From Yinghuangia elevatio (GTDB taxonomy: Bacteria > Actinomycetota > Actinomycetes > Streptomycetales > Streptomycetaceae): a stretch of DNA of 64,000 nt. The DNA is taken from contig NZ_JBEZFP010000032.1 of the NCBI RefSeq assembly GCF_040649515.1, positions 13,967-77,966 on the forward strand, written 5' to 3'. How positions within the stretch are numbered: position 1 is the first letter of the stretch; each line of letters starts with the position of its first letter. The notes below the pieces were generated by a model. It was given only the letters and a program-made list of their open reading frames with translations, ran no database searches and was not told the origin of the DNA. The translations under genes were made by a program, and so were the position numbers. Positions 1 through 8,401 of this stretch are shown piece after piece.

Positions 1-118
1 ACTGCTCGGGCGGCAGGAACTCGCGGGTCACGCCGCCGACGGTGCCGCCTCCGAGGCCCGCGGAAGCGCGTACGGCGCGCGAACGGGTACGGCCTGCCGT
101 GGCAGCCGCGGCCCGCAC
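1..118 (-). CDS. Possible 5' end of a gene running off the window
   Basis: An open minus-strand frame begins at a GTG at 118 and runs off the left edge without a stop. The roughly 39 residues are Arg/Ala-rich at first and then read LGGGTVGGVTREFLPPEQ, which looks like real protein, but the fragment is too short to assign to a family. A weak AGGA lies immediately before the GTG. Nothing else fills the left edge, and the next gene starts divergently at 228. It could be chance in GC-rich DNA. Confidence 0.25.
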   Translation of the reverse strand, partial: MRAAAATAGRTRSRAVRASAGLGGGTVGGVTREFLPPEQ

Positions 119-227
119 ATCCTGCCGTCGCGTCGCGCGATGGGCCTTGTCATCAACGGATGACCGGTTTACGCTCCGGCCGTTGCTTGATCAAATTCCG
201 TCGGGGGCGGCGACTGGAGGCTTCGGC

Positions 228-1187
228 GTGGCAGCGGCATCCTCGGCGGCATTCGCGGACGGCTCGATATCCCTGCGGATCTATCCGCACAACGAACTCG
301 ACGCGCCAGGCGTGGCGGCCGAACTCCTCGGGCACGCGGCCGCGGCGTCCGAGTCCGGGTTCGACGGCGTCATGACCAGCGAGCACCACGGCGGGTTCGC
401 GGGCTACCTGCCCAATCCGCTGCAGGTGGCCGGGTGGATGCTCGACCGCATGCCGCGCGGCTGGGCGGCCGCGTGCCCGGTGCTCCTGCCGCTGCGCCCG
501 GTCGCGATGCTCGCCGAAGAGGTGGCGTGGCTCGCCGTACGGCATCCCGGCCGCGTCGGGGTCGGCGTCGCGCCCGGCGCGCTCGACCTGGACTTCAACG
601 TCATGGACGTCCCGCGCGACGACGCCATGCCCCGCTTCCGGAACGGCCTTCCCCGTCTCGCGCGCATGCTGCGCGGCGAAGAGCTGGGGGAGTTGGAGGG
701 CGACCGTGCGCTGGCCGCGTGCGCGAAGGCTCCAATCCCGGTCATCAGCACCGCGATGAGCCCCCCTGCCGTGCGCCGCGCGGCCGCCTCGGGCGCGGGG
801 ATCATCTACGACGGCGCCTCGGACCCGGCGCGGATCCGGGAACTGACGGAGCGCTACGTGGAAGCCGGCGGGCAGCACCCGCGCGTGCTGATCCGCCGCG
901 TGTGGCTGGGCGACCCGCCGCGCGAGGCGTTCGAACGGCAGCGCGACGTCTACGCCTCGTACACGCCCGAGGCGGCCCAACGCCATTGGCGCGACACCGG
1001 GTTCGTCTGCCACGACGACCCCGCCGCCCTCGCGGAGGAGCTTGCCGCCACGATGCGCGACACGGGAGCGACCTGCCTGAACCTCCGGGTGCAGGTGCCC
1101 GGGGTCACCGCCGACGCCGCACGGGAGCAGATCCAGGCGCTCGGCGCCGAGGTGCTGCCGCGGCTGCGGGCCGCGCAGGGCAGCTGA
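228..1187 (+). CDS. LLM-class flavin-dependent oxidoreductase
   Basis: A 319-residue protein of the bacterial luciferase-like monooxygenase superfamily (TIM-barrel, FMN/F420-dependent). Visible family features are the early SEHHGG segment, a central LAEEVAWL..RHPGRVGVGVAPG stretch and the PVISTAMSP strand. The GTG at 228 is chosen because GGAGG lies 7 nt upstream; an upstream in-frame start at 42 would add a low-complexity Arg/Ala leader that is unlikely to be real. Two SDR genes follow on the same strand (gaps of 89 and 70 bp), suggesting a small redox operon. The substrate cannot be read from the sequence; F420 or FMN are both possible cofactors. Confidence 0.85.
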   Translation: MAAASSAAFADGSISLRIYPHNELDAPGVAAELLGHAAAASESGFDGVMTSEHHGGFAGYLPNPLQVAGWMLDRMPRGWAAACPVLLPLRPVAMLAEEVAWLAVRHPGRVGVGVAPGALDLDFNVMDVPRDDAMPRFRNGLPRLARMLRGEELGELEGDRALAACAKAPIPVISTAMSPPAVRRAAASGAGIIYDGASDPARIRELTERYVEAGGQHPRVLIRRVWLGDPPREAFERQRDVYASYTPEAAQRHWRDTGFVCHDDPAALAEELAATMRDTGATCLNLRVQVPGVTADAAREQIQALGAEVLPRLRAAQGS

Positions 1188-1276
1188 CCCGACCGCACAC
1201 CGGCCCGAATCGGACGCCGGCACCGCAGTGTGCCGCGCGTCCGACCGCACTGTCCGAACCTGCCCGAGGAGAACCT

Positions 1277-2107
1277 GTGATCACCGACCGACTGCGCCTG
1301 GACGGCCGTACCGTCATCGTGTCCGGAGCCGGCGGGGGCGGCATCGGCACGTCCTGCGCGCGGGCCGTGTCCGAGGCGGGCGCCGTGGTCGTCGCGGTCG
1401 ACCGCGACCAGGACCGCCTCGACGCGATCGAGCTGCCGGGCGAACTGGTGCGGGTACGCGCCGACATCGGTACGCCGGAAGGCGTCCAGGCGGTCGTCGA
1501 CGCCGCCCCCGGCACCCTGTTCGGCCTGGTGAACGTGGTCGGCGGCAGTCTGATCCCGCACTGGGCCCCCGCCCTGGACTTCGGCCGCGAGCAGTGGGAC
1601 GCCGCGCTCGACCTCAACCTGCACCACGTGATGTTCCTGTCCCAGGCGGTCGCCCGGCGCATCGTCGAGCAGGGCGGCGACGGGTCGATCGTGACGATCT
1701 CCTCCACCGGCGGCGTGGTCGCCGCGCCGTACCACGTCGGCTACGGCACGGCGAAGGCCGCCGTGCTCGGGCTGACGCGCACGCTGGCCCTCGAATGGGG
1801 CCGCTACGGCATCCGGGTCAACGCCGTCGCGGCCGGTTCGATCACCACGCCCCGGGCCACCAGCGCCCCGCAGGACCCCGCCGTCGCCGGCCGCGGCGTG
1901 CCGCTGGGCCGGCGGGGCACCCCGGACGACGTCGCGGGCGCGGTGCTGTTCCTGATCTCGGACCTCGCCGCGTACACCACCGGCGCGGTCCTGCCGGTGG
2001 AAGGCGGTGCGCTGCAGCGGCTCGGCCTGTTCGACGACGAGAACATCCCGGTGCACGTCACCAACCCGCAGATCCTGGCGCGCATCAACGGCACGTCGGA
2101 GAACTGA
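1277..2107 (+). CDS. SDR family oxidoreductase
   Basis: A 276-residue classical short-chain dehydrogenase/reductase. The N-terminal Rossmann glycine motif appears as GAGGGGIG, followed by an acidic AVDRD at the end of beta-2 that favours NAD(H). The catalytic Ser lies in TISSTGG and the YxxxK pair in YGTAK. The C-terminus carries an unusual tail (LFDDENIPVHVTNPQ) beyond the usual end of the fold. The GTG start at 1277 is preceded by GAGGAGAA at good spacing. It is the middle gene of a three-gene redox cluster, and the substrate is unknown. Confidence 0.9.
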   Translation: MITDRLRLDGRTVIVSGAGGGGIGTSCARAVSEAGAVVVAVDRDQDRLDAIELPGELVRVRADIGTPEGVQAVVDAAPGTLFGLVNVVGGSLIPHWAPALDFGREQWDAALDLNLHHVMFLSQAVARRIVEQGGDGSIVTISSTGGVVAAPYHVGYGTAKAAVLGLTRTLALEWGRYGIRVNAVAAGSITTPRATSAPQDPAVAGRGVPLGRRGTPDDVAGAVLFLISDLAAYTTGAVLPVEGGALQRLGLFDDENIPVHVTNPQILARINGTSEN

Positions 2108-2177
2108 CCGGGTTCGAGACGCCGCGAAACCGGGCAGCGGTCCGGCGTAGCGTCCGACGATCCCCAGGAGTCCCGGT

Positions 2178-3095
2178 ATGTCCGCGAAACCCCTCGACGG
2201 CAAGGTCGCCCTCGTCGCGGGGGCGACGCGCGGCGCCGGGCGCGGCACCGCGGTGCAGCTCGGGGCGGCCGGGGCGACGGTGTACGCCACCGGCCGCAGC
2301 ACGCGGGGACACCGCTCGGAGTACGACCGGCCCGAGACGGTCGAGGAGACCGCCGACCTGGTCACCGCCGCGGGCGGGCACGGCATCGCCGTACCCACCG
2401 ACCATCTGGAGCCCGACCGGGTCCGCGCGCTCGTCGAGCGGATCGACGCCGAGCAGGGCCGCCTCGACATCCTGGTCAACGACGTCTGGGGCGGCGAGGG
2501 GCTGTTCGCGTGGGACAAGCCGGTGTGGGAGCACGACCTCGACGACGGCCTGCGGCTCTGGCGCCTCGCGCTCGACACCCACGCGATCACCAGCCACTTC
2601 GCCCTGCCGCTCATGCTCCGCACGCCCGGTGGCCTGGTGGTGGAGATGACCGACGGCACCGCCGAGTACAACGGGGCCAACTACCGCAACTCCTACTTCT
2701 ACGACATCGCGAAGTCGGCCGTGCTGCGGATGGCCTTCACGCTGGGCCACGAACTCGGCCCGCGCGGCGCGACCGCGGTCGCCCTCACGCCCGGCTGGCT
2801 GCGCTCCGAGATGATGCTCGACGCGTACGGCGTCACCGAGGAGAACTGGCGCGACGCGACCGAGTGCGCACCGCACTTCGCGATCTCCGAGACGCCGTCG
2901 TACGTCGGCCGCGCGGTCGCCGCGCTCGCCGCGGACCCCGAGGTCGCGCGCTGGAACGGCCGGTCCTTGTCCAGCGGCCGGTTGGCCCGTGAGTACGGCT
3001 TCACCGACCTCGACGGCAGCCGCCCCGACGCATGGCGCTACCTGGTCGAGGTCCAGGACCCCGGAAAGCCCGCCGACACCGACGGCTACCGCTGA
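2178..3095 (+). CDS. SDR family oxidoreductase (second copy)
   Basis: A 305-residue short-chain dehydrogenase. It has the glycine motif GATRGAGRG, an NDVWGG segment in place of the common NNAG, and the YxxxK catalytic pair in YDIAK. The sequence differs strongly from the SDR just upstream, so it is not a recent duplicate. Residues near position 45 (STRGHRSEYDRPETVEET) form an insertion typical of a uniform SDR subgroup found in actinobacteria and proteobacteria. The start has CCAGGAG 7 nt upstream. Its stop lies 6 bp from the stop of the convergent glycosidase gene. Confidence 0.9.
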   Translation: MSAKPLDGKVALVAGATRGAGRGTAVQLGAAGATVYATGRSTRGHRSEYDRPETVEETADLVTAAGGHGIAVPTDHLEPDRVRALVERIDAEQGRLDILVNDVWGGEGLFAWDKPVWEHDLDDGLRLWRLALDTHAITSHFALPLMLRTPGGLVVEMTDGTAEYNGANYRNSYFYDIAKSAVLRMAFTLGHELGPRGATAVALTPGWLRSEMMLDAYGVTEENWRDATECAPHFAISETPSYVGRAVAALAADPEVARWNGRSLSSGRLAREYGFTDLDGSRPDAWRYLVEVQDPGKPADTDGYR

Positions 3096-3101
3096 GCCCG
3101 T

Positions 3102-4172
3102 TCAGCAGGCCGCGTACACGTGGCCCGGCTGCCCGGGTGCGGTCACGTCGCGGTCGCGCAGCACGATCGACAGCCGGCCCGCGAAGCCGCGGCAGGCGGT
3201 GTCGAAATCGGCACGCGCGTACTCGACGACGAAGACCTTGTTGTCGTAGGCCGCGGCGAAGGCACCGCACTCGTCGTACTTCGCGCACTCCTCGGACACC
3301 ACGAAGTCGAAGCCGACGGAAGCCCGTTGGCCGACCATCTCCACGGTGTTCTTCTGCGCGAACGCCAGGCCGGCCGCGTGCGCGCGGGCCGCCAGCAGCT
3401 TCGCGAACGCCGCGTTGTGCGCGAGCGTCAGCTTGCCGTGCGAGCGGCCGAACGAGTCGAGGTTGTCCGCCTCGACCGCCTGGAAGCCGCGGCGCGCGCA
3501 GTCGTCGATCCACGGCCCGACCACCGCGATCAGCGCGTCGCGCTTGGCCGGGGTCGACACGTCGAGCAGCGCCTCGCCCCAGTCCTCGTCCATCACCACC
3601 GCACCGCCGTCGCGCAGCAGCAGGTCGGGGTGCTGCTTCTCCCACCACGCCGTGGCGTCCGGCTGGGCCTGGAAGGTGTTGACGTAGCAGACGTTGTACG
3701 CGCCGCCGAGCGGTGCCGCCCCGCGGTCGCGCACCACGACGCCCACGCCCGCCTTGGGCTGGTACGGCCCGCCGATCTGGTAGTCGAAAGGCGTGTTCGC
3801 GGCCGGAGCGGCGCCCGGGCGCGCTGCCGGGGGAGGGGCGGGGGCACCTGGCGCGGGCGGCGCCGGGGCCGGCGGGGGAGCCGTGGTGGCCGCACCCGGA
3901 GCGCCCGGGGCGCCCGCCGTGGAGGAGGCGGCGGGTGCCGGGACCGCCGGGGGCGCGGACGTGGACGAGGCGGTGCCGTCCGATCCAGTTGCGGGGGAGA
4001 GGGGTGCGGGCGCTTCCGGCGATGCCGCGCTGCCGTCCGAAACCGCGGCACTCGCCCTGGCGTCCGCGCCCGAGCCGGACCCGGAACCGCATCCCGCAAC
4101 CAGTAAGACCGCGAGAGCGGCACCGACCGCCACCGGCCCTCGTACCCCTCGTCCCCCACGCCTGGTCACCAC
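3102..4172 (-). CDS. GH114-type endo-alpha-1,4-polygalactosaminidase lipoprotein
   Basis: A 356-residue secreted lipoprotein: a basic N-terminus, a hydrophobic segment and the lipobox LLVAGC near residue 26. A roughly 100-residue Ala/Pro/Gly/Ser linker follows, then a catalytic TIM-barrel domain. The domain shows FDYQIGGPY, the VVVRDR..YNVCYVNTFQAQPD block, an MDEDW strand and the EADNLDSFG block typical of GH114. Characterised members cut partially deacetylated galactosaminogalactan or Pel-like polymers. Start codons at 4172 and 4169 (adjacent GTGs) cannot be separated and neither has a strong Shine-Dalgarno. It ends tail-to-tail with the SDR gene. A role in remodelling aminosugar exopolymer is an inference from the family. 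Confidence 0.8.
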   Translation of the reverse strand: MVTRRGGRGVRGPVAVGAALAVLLVAGCGSGSGSGADARASAAVSDGSAASPEAPAPLSPATGSDGTASSTSAPPAVPAPAASSTAGAPGAPGAATTAPPPAPAPPAPGAPAPPPAARPGAAPAANTPFDYQIGGPYQPKAGVGVVVRDRGAAPLGGAYNVCYVNTFQAQPDATAWWEKQHPDLLLRDGGAVVMDEDWGEALLDVSTPAKRDALIAVVGPWIDDCARRGFQAVEADNLDSFGRSHGKLTLAHNAAFAKLLAARAHAAGLAFAQKNTVEMVGQRASVGFDFVVSEECAKYDECGAFAAAYDNKVFVVEYARADFDTACRGFAGRLSIVLRDRDVTAPGQPGHVYAAC

Positions 4173-4311
4173 GCGGCCACGGTACCCGTCGCCGCCGCGC
4201 CGCCCCGCGTTCAGTACGGAATGCGCGGAGTCCCGCGCGGCCTGCGCCGCCTGCCCGCCGGACCGGGAAGGATCGGCTAGGCCGGTGTCCGAGGGCCACG
4301 AACCGCGGTGC

Positions 4312-4334
4312 GCGGGCCCACGTGTGGGGCCCGC
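4312..4334. terminator. GC hairpin downstream of the encapsulin gene
   Basis: Perfect 8-bp arms GCGGGCCC and GGGCCCGC around a 7-nt loop. It lies just past the encapsulin stop and before the glycosidase start, and GTGTGGGGCCC-like units continue to 4362. There is no T-tract, as is usual in actinomycetes. Confidence 0.5.
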
Positions 4335-4371
4335 GTGTGGGGCCCCGCGTGTGGGCTCGCGGCCGACGCGG

Positions 4372-5784
4372 CTACGCGCGGGGGCGGGCGATCTCGACGT
4401 TCTCCAGGATCCCCAGCGCGTCCGGCACCAGGACCGCCACCGAGAAGTAGGTACTGACCAGGTAGGACACGACCGCCTTCGGGTTGATGCCCATGAAGCG
4501 CACGTTGAGCCCCGGCTCGTACTCGTCCGGGATGCCGATCTGGTGCAGCCCGACCACGCCCTGGTCGTCGGCACCCGTGCGCATGGCCAGCACGCTCGAC
4601 GTGTGCCCGTCGGCGATCGGGATCTTGTCGCAGGGGAACAGCGGTACGCCGCGCCACGCCGTCACGCGCGTGCCCGCCACGTCGAGGTGGTCCGGGTAGA
4701 GCCCGCGCCGGTTGCACTCGCGCCCGAACGCGGCGATGGTCCGCGGGTGCGCCGTCAGGAGCTTGGTGCCGCGCCGCCGCGTGAGCAGCTCGTCCATGTC
4801 GTCGGGTGTCGGAGGGCCGGAGTGCGTCTGGATGCGCTGCTTGGGGTCGGCGTTGTGGAGCAGCCCGAAGTCCGGGTTGTTGACCATCTCGTGTTCCTGG
4901 CGCTCGCGCAGCGCCTCGATGGTCAGCTTCAACTGCTGCTCGACCTGGTTCATCGGCTGGTTGTAGAGGTCGGCGACCCGGCTGTGCACGCGCAGCACGG
5001 TCTGCGCGACGCTCAGCTCGTACTCGCGCGGGGCCAGTTCGTAGTCCACGAAGGTGCCCGGCAGGTCCGGCTCGCCGTCGTGGCCGGACGCGAGGGCGAT
5101 GTCGGCCTCGCCCTTGTGGTTGGCGGGCTGCCCCGCGTCGGCGCGGAAGCGTTCGAGCGCCGCCGCCAGCGCCTCGGACCGGGCGGCCAGTTCGCGGAAC
5201 GCCGCGGCGGGCAGGGCCAGCAGCGTGCCCGCGGTCGCGGCGCGCACCCCGAAGTCCCAGGTGGCGTCCGGGTCGGTCAGTGCCTCGTCGCCGAGGTGGT
5301 CGCCTTCCGCGAGGGAGCCGACCGCGCTGTCGTGGTCGTACTTGCCCGGCCGGATCCGGTCGATCTTGCCGTGCCCGACGAGCAGGATCTCGTCGACCGC
5401 GGATCCGGCCTCCACGATGACCTCGCCGCGCGCGAACTCGCGCTGCGTGCAGCGCGACGCGAGTTCCGCGAGCAGGTCCTCGTCCTCGACGCCGCGCAGC
5501 GCGGGCAGTTCGGCGAGGGTCGGGGGGACGACGCGCAGCTCCGCGCCCTCGCGGACGAAGGCGACGCGGCCGCGCCCGACGGCGTACGTGAGGCGGCGGT
5601 TGACGCGGTAGGTACCGCCGTCGACCTGGACCCAGGGAAGCATCCGCAGCAGCCAGCGCGAGCTGATCCCCTGCATCTGCGGTGCGGACTTGGTGGTGGT
5701 GGCAAGGTTGCGCGCGGCCGCCGTGCTGAGACTCAGTCGGGCGGCCTGTTCTTCGGTCTGCTCGGGCTCCGCTGCGATGGACAT
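4372..5784 (-). CDS. Family 2B encapsulin nanocompartment shell protein
   Basis: A 470-residue protein whose N-terminus (LSTAAARNLATTTKSAPQ, then SSRWLLRMLPWVQVDGGTY) and C-terminal half (FVDYELAPREYELSVAQT, PMNQVEQQLKLTIEALRERQE, GINPKAVVSYLVSTYFS) match family 2 encapsulin shells, which adopt the HK97 phage capsid fold. Residues about 85-205 form an inserted cyclic-nucleotide-binding-like domain (GEVIVEAGSAVDEILLVGHGKIDRI, then GDHLGDEAL), the mark of subfamily 2B. ATG at 5784 is preceded by GGAGGGG at 6 nt. Family 2B shells usually neighbour a prenyl/terpene synthase or cysteine desulfurase cargo gene; none is seen in this window. The nearest co-directional gene, 235 bp upstream, encodes a DUF1876 protein. 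Confidence 0.93.
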   Translation of the reverse strand: MSIAAEPEQTEEQAARLSLSTAAARNLATTTKSAPQMQGISSRWLLRMLPWVQVDGGTYRVNRRLTYAVGRGRVAFVREGAELRVVPPTLAELPALRGVEDEDLLAELASRCTQREFARGEVIVEAGSAVDEILLVGHGKIDRIRPGKYDHDSAVGSLAEGDHLGDEALTDPDATWDFGVRAATAGTLLALPAAAFRELAARSEALAAALERFRADAGQPANHKGEADIALASGHDGEPDLPGTFVDYELAPREYELSVAQTVLRVHSRVADLYNQPMNQVEQQLKLTIEALRERQEHEMVNNPDFGLLHNADPKQRIQTHSGPPTPDDMDELLTRRRGTKLLTAHPRTIAAFGRECNRRGLYPDHLDVAGTRVTAWRGVPLFPCDKIPIADGHTSSVLAMRTGADDQGVVGLHQIGIPDEYEPGLNVRFMGINPKAVVSYLVSTYFSVAVLVPDALGILENVEIARPRA

Positions 5785-6019
5785 CGGCTTCCCCTCCGGC
5801 CGGTGCGCTGTTCGACGCGCGGGCCCCGACGGCGTGGTCCGGGCCGAGGCCCCGGGGACGGCCCGCGAAGGCCGCTCCCGCGGACCAACCGGTCGTACGC
5901 CCGCGCTCCCAGGTAACGGCCGCGGCATGCCCATGATCAACGGCGTGCGGGCGCACAGCAGGGGCGCGCGGGGCCCGCAAGTGGCGCGCCCCGCGCGACG
6001 CGGCCCGCCGCGTGTGCCC

Positions 6020-6319
6020 TCAGACGCGCGGCGAGGCGAACTGCCCGGTGGCGGCCTCGATGTCCGCCGCCGCAGCGTGCAGCATGCGGTGCGCCAGGTC
6101 GGACAGCGCGCGGGCCGCGGCAAGCTCGTCGCCGATCTGCGGAACGTCGCGGTCGGCCGGGTGCTTGCGTGCGTTGCCCCAGGCCCGCAGCGCGTCGCCC
6201 GAGCCCGTGTCGAGCCGGGCCTCGGCGTGTGTGCGCACCGAGATCCCGCCGTCGAACTCGTCGACGCCGGTCTTCTCGGTCAGGTAGATGTCCACGGTCC
6301 AGTGCTTCATGGCGGGCAT
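6020..6319 (-). CDS. DUF1876 (Rv2632c-like) small protein
   Basis: A 99-residue protein of the actinobacterial DUF1876 family (Rv2632c-like, small alpha/beta fold). The N-terminal strand HWTVDIYLTE, the acidic turn and the helix DELAAARALSDLAHRMLHAAAADIEA are typical. The function of the family is not established. ATG at 6319 is chosen over the in-frame ATG at 6367 because GGAGGTGGGG lies 3 nt before it (GGAGG core 8 nt away). It lies upstream of the encapsulin gene on the same strand, with a 235-bp gap. The Shine-Dalgarno is the 3' arm of a long inverted repeat (see the leader entry). Confidence 0.85.
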   Translation of the reverse strand: MPAMKHWTVDIYLTEKTGVDEFDGGISVRTHAEARLDTGSGDALRAWGNARKHPADRDVPQIGDELAAARALSDLAHRMLHAAAADIEAATGQFASPRV

Positions 6320-6321
6320 GG

Positions 6322-6398
6322 TCCCCACCTCCGCTCGGATGGCTGTCCGCGTCCCCGGTCGTTCCATTGTCGGACGCCACAGCGGAGGTGGGAACCTC
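6322..6398 (-). promoter_or_regulatory. Structured leader that can pair with the DUF1876 Shine-Dalgarno
   Basis: Read on the minus strand, a 12-nt arm CCCACCTCCGCT (about 6381-6392) is perfectly complementary to AGCGGAGGTGGG (6324-6335), which contains the ribosome binding site. An inner GTCCG/CGGAC pair extends the stem. Just 5' of the first arm, GGAGGT can instead pair with ACCTCC across a 4-nt loop. The two pairings are mutually exclusive, as in translational switches. Whether the transcript includes this region is unknown. Confidence 0.4.
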
Positions 6399-6441
6399 CC
6401 GTTTTATCGCTTTTCTCTGTATTTTCTGGGCCGGGTTTTCC

Positions 6442-6540
6442 GGACCGGACCGGTCAGCCCAGTCAGCTGGTCAGCCCGGCCGGTCAGCCCAGCCGACCGG
6501 TCAGCCCGGTCCAGCCGGTTCAGCCGGTCACCAGGTCAGC
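6442..6540. repeat. Degenerate GGTCAGCCC repeats
   Basis: GGTCAGCCC occurs at 6452, 6469, 6482 and 6499 within a stretch of imperfect CAGCCGGT/CAGCCCGG units. The repeat lies between the 3' end of the peptide-binding lipoprotein gene and the upstream region of the DUF1876 gene. It shows no coding character. Confidence 0.6.
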
Positions 6541-8143
6541 GCCGCCCGAGCCGGTCCATGAGCAGCACGCCGTCGTTGCTGAGCAGCAGCCCGGCCACGC
6601 TGGTCTTGTGGAACACGGTGATGCGGCCCTCCTGGTACGGCCACAGCGGCACGTCCTTCGAGACCGAGGCCATGAGCGCGGTGTACGCCTCCTGCCGCAG
6701 CGCCGGGTCGTTCGTCTTGCGGCCCTGCTCCAGCGCCGCGTCCGTCTCGGCGCTCTTGTAGCCCAGGAAGTTCGTCGGGCTGGAGCTGTGCAGGTAGGCG
6801 TAGACGGTCGGCTCGACGTCCGAGACGGTCCAGTTGTGCAGCGCGGCCTCGAACGCCCGGTTGACGCGCACCGCCTGTGTGTACGACACGATCGCCATCG
6901 CCTGCGTCTTGACCTCGATGTTCTTCAGGCCGTTCAGCTGCGTCTGGACGTACTCGCCGGTCTTCGTCGCCTGGTTGTTCTGCGGCACGAGGTACGTGAA
7001 CTTCAGCGGCTTGCCCTCGGCCGCGAGTTCGTCGAGCAGCTTCTGCGCCTCGACGCGGTTCGCCGACGGCAGCTTCGGCGCGTCCGGCTTGACCAGCGGG
7101 CTGTCCGCGGGGAACAGGCTGGAGCTGGGCACGCCCTGGTTGGTGAAGGCGATCTTGTTCATCTCGTTCGGGTCGAGCGCCAGCGCGACGGCCCGGCGGG
7201 CGCGCGGGTCGTCGAACGGCGGCTTGGACGAGTTGAACACGATGGCCTCGCCCACGATCACCGGCACCTGGGAGACGCCCAGCCCGAGGTCACGCGCCTT
7301 GGCGGCGTCGGTCGAGCTCGCCGAGACCTTGAGGTCGCTGCCCCCGGTGGCGACGCTGTTGAGCGCCTGCGTGCTGTCGCTCATCACGCTGAAGACGACC
7401 TTGTCGAGCACCGGCCTGTCGGGGCCCTGCCAGTACTTGGGGTTCTTGGTGAACACCATCTTGCTGTCCCGCGCCCACTCCGACAGCACGAACGGCCCGG
7501 CGCCGACCGGCTTTGCGGCGAAGCCGGCGGGGTCCTTCTGGAGCGCGGTCGGCGACGGGATGAAGGCCAGCGACGACGCCACGACGCGGTCGAAGTTGGC
7601 GTTCGGCGCCTTGAGCGTGATCTTGAGGGTCAGCGGGTCGACGACCTCGGTCTTGTCGATGGCGGCGGCCGAGCCGGCCACCAGCGAGCGGCGCTCGGGG
7701 TTCTTGTGCTCGTCCCACGTCCACTTCACCGCGGCCGCGTCGTACGGCGTGTCGTCGGTGAACTTCACGTTCGGCTTGATCTTCAGCGTCCAGACCTGGC
7801 CGCTCGGGTCCGGGACCAGGCTCTCGCCGATCTGCGGCAGGGGCTTGCCGGTCTTGGGCTCGCTGTAGAAGAGCGAGTCGTACATCGCGTTGAGCCGCGA
7901 GCTGTCCGTGTAGTAGTTGCTGATGGCGCCGAACGGGTCGACCCGGGCCATGTCGGTGACCGAGATGACCTCCAGGGTGCCGCCGGACTTCGCGGCGCCG
8001 GTGACGCCCGGGTCGACGCCGTCGCTGCCCTTTCCGTCGCCTCCTCCGCAGGCGGCGGCGAACAGGCCGGTGAGCGCCGCCGCCGCGGCGACGAGTGCGC
8101 GGCGGCGGCGGCCGAGTGGGCCGCGGGAGTTCGCAGGGGCCAT
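6536..8143 (-). CDS. Peptide/nickel-type ABC transporter substrate-binding lipoprotein
   Basis: A 535-residue family 5 extracellular solute-binding protein (SBP_bac_5; dipeptide, oligopeptide or nickel type). It has an Arg-rich N-terminus, a hydrophobic stretch and the lipobox LFAAAC near residue 28, then the characteristic VWTLKIKPNVKFTDDTPYDA block, the AVALALDPNEMN block and a C-terminal KDVPLWPYQEGRITVF. ATG at 8143 follows GGAAGGAC. No permease or ATPase of the Opp/Dpp type is adjacent, so it is an orphan binding protein that presumably shares a translocator encoded elsewhere. Confidence 0.9.
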   Translation of the reverse strand: MAPANSRGPLGRRRRALVAAAAALTGLFAAACGGGDGKGSDGVDPGVTGAAKSGGTLEVISVTDMARVDPFGAISNYYTDSSRLNAMYDSLFYSEPKTGKPLPQIGESLVPDPSGQVWTLKIKPNVKFTDDTPYDAAAVKWTWDEHKNPERRSLVAGSAAAIDKTEVVDPLTLKITLKAPNANFDRVVASSLAFIPSPTALQKDPAGFAAKPVGAGPFVLSEWARDSKMVFTKNPKYWQGPDRPVLDKVVFSVMSDSTQALNSVATGGSDLKVSASSTDAAKARDLGLGVSQVPVIVGEAIVFNSSKPPFDDPRARRAVALALDPNEMNKIAFTNQGVPSSSLFPADSPLVKPDAPKLPSANRVEAQKLLDELAAEGKPLKFTYLVPQNNQATKTGEYVQTQLNGLKNIEVKTQAMAIVSYTQAVRVNRAFEAALHNWTVSDVEPTVYAYLHSSSPTNFLGYKSAETDAALEQGRKTNDPALRQEAYTALMASVSKDVPLWPYQEGRITVFHKTSVAGLLLSNDGVLLMDRLGRR

Positions 8144-8401
8144 GTCGTACGTCCTTCCGGGAGCTGTCGTACGGAACGTCCGGGCCCGCCACGGAACAGG
8201 AGTGTCCGATTCCGCTTCGATTCCGGCGTCGCACGTCCGTTGACACGTGCAGTGCAGGGGCAATGCCTAACTGACACTGCGTCAGATGTCTACAGTGCTT
8301 CGTCGGGTAAACTGTGACGGGTCGAATAATCGAAACAATCGTTCGCGAATCATGCGGGAATCGGCTTCCCTTCTCACCGCGCCCGGCCGACACTGGCGCC
8401 C

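Noticed and set aside
5690..8317. Plus-strand open frame of 875 codons opposite the DUF1876 and peptide-binding genes
   Set aside because: It is the antisense shadow of GC-rich genes, with no motifs; the minus-strand genes have lipobox, family blocks and ribosome binding sites.
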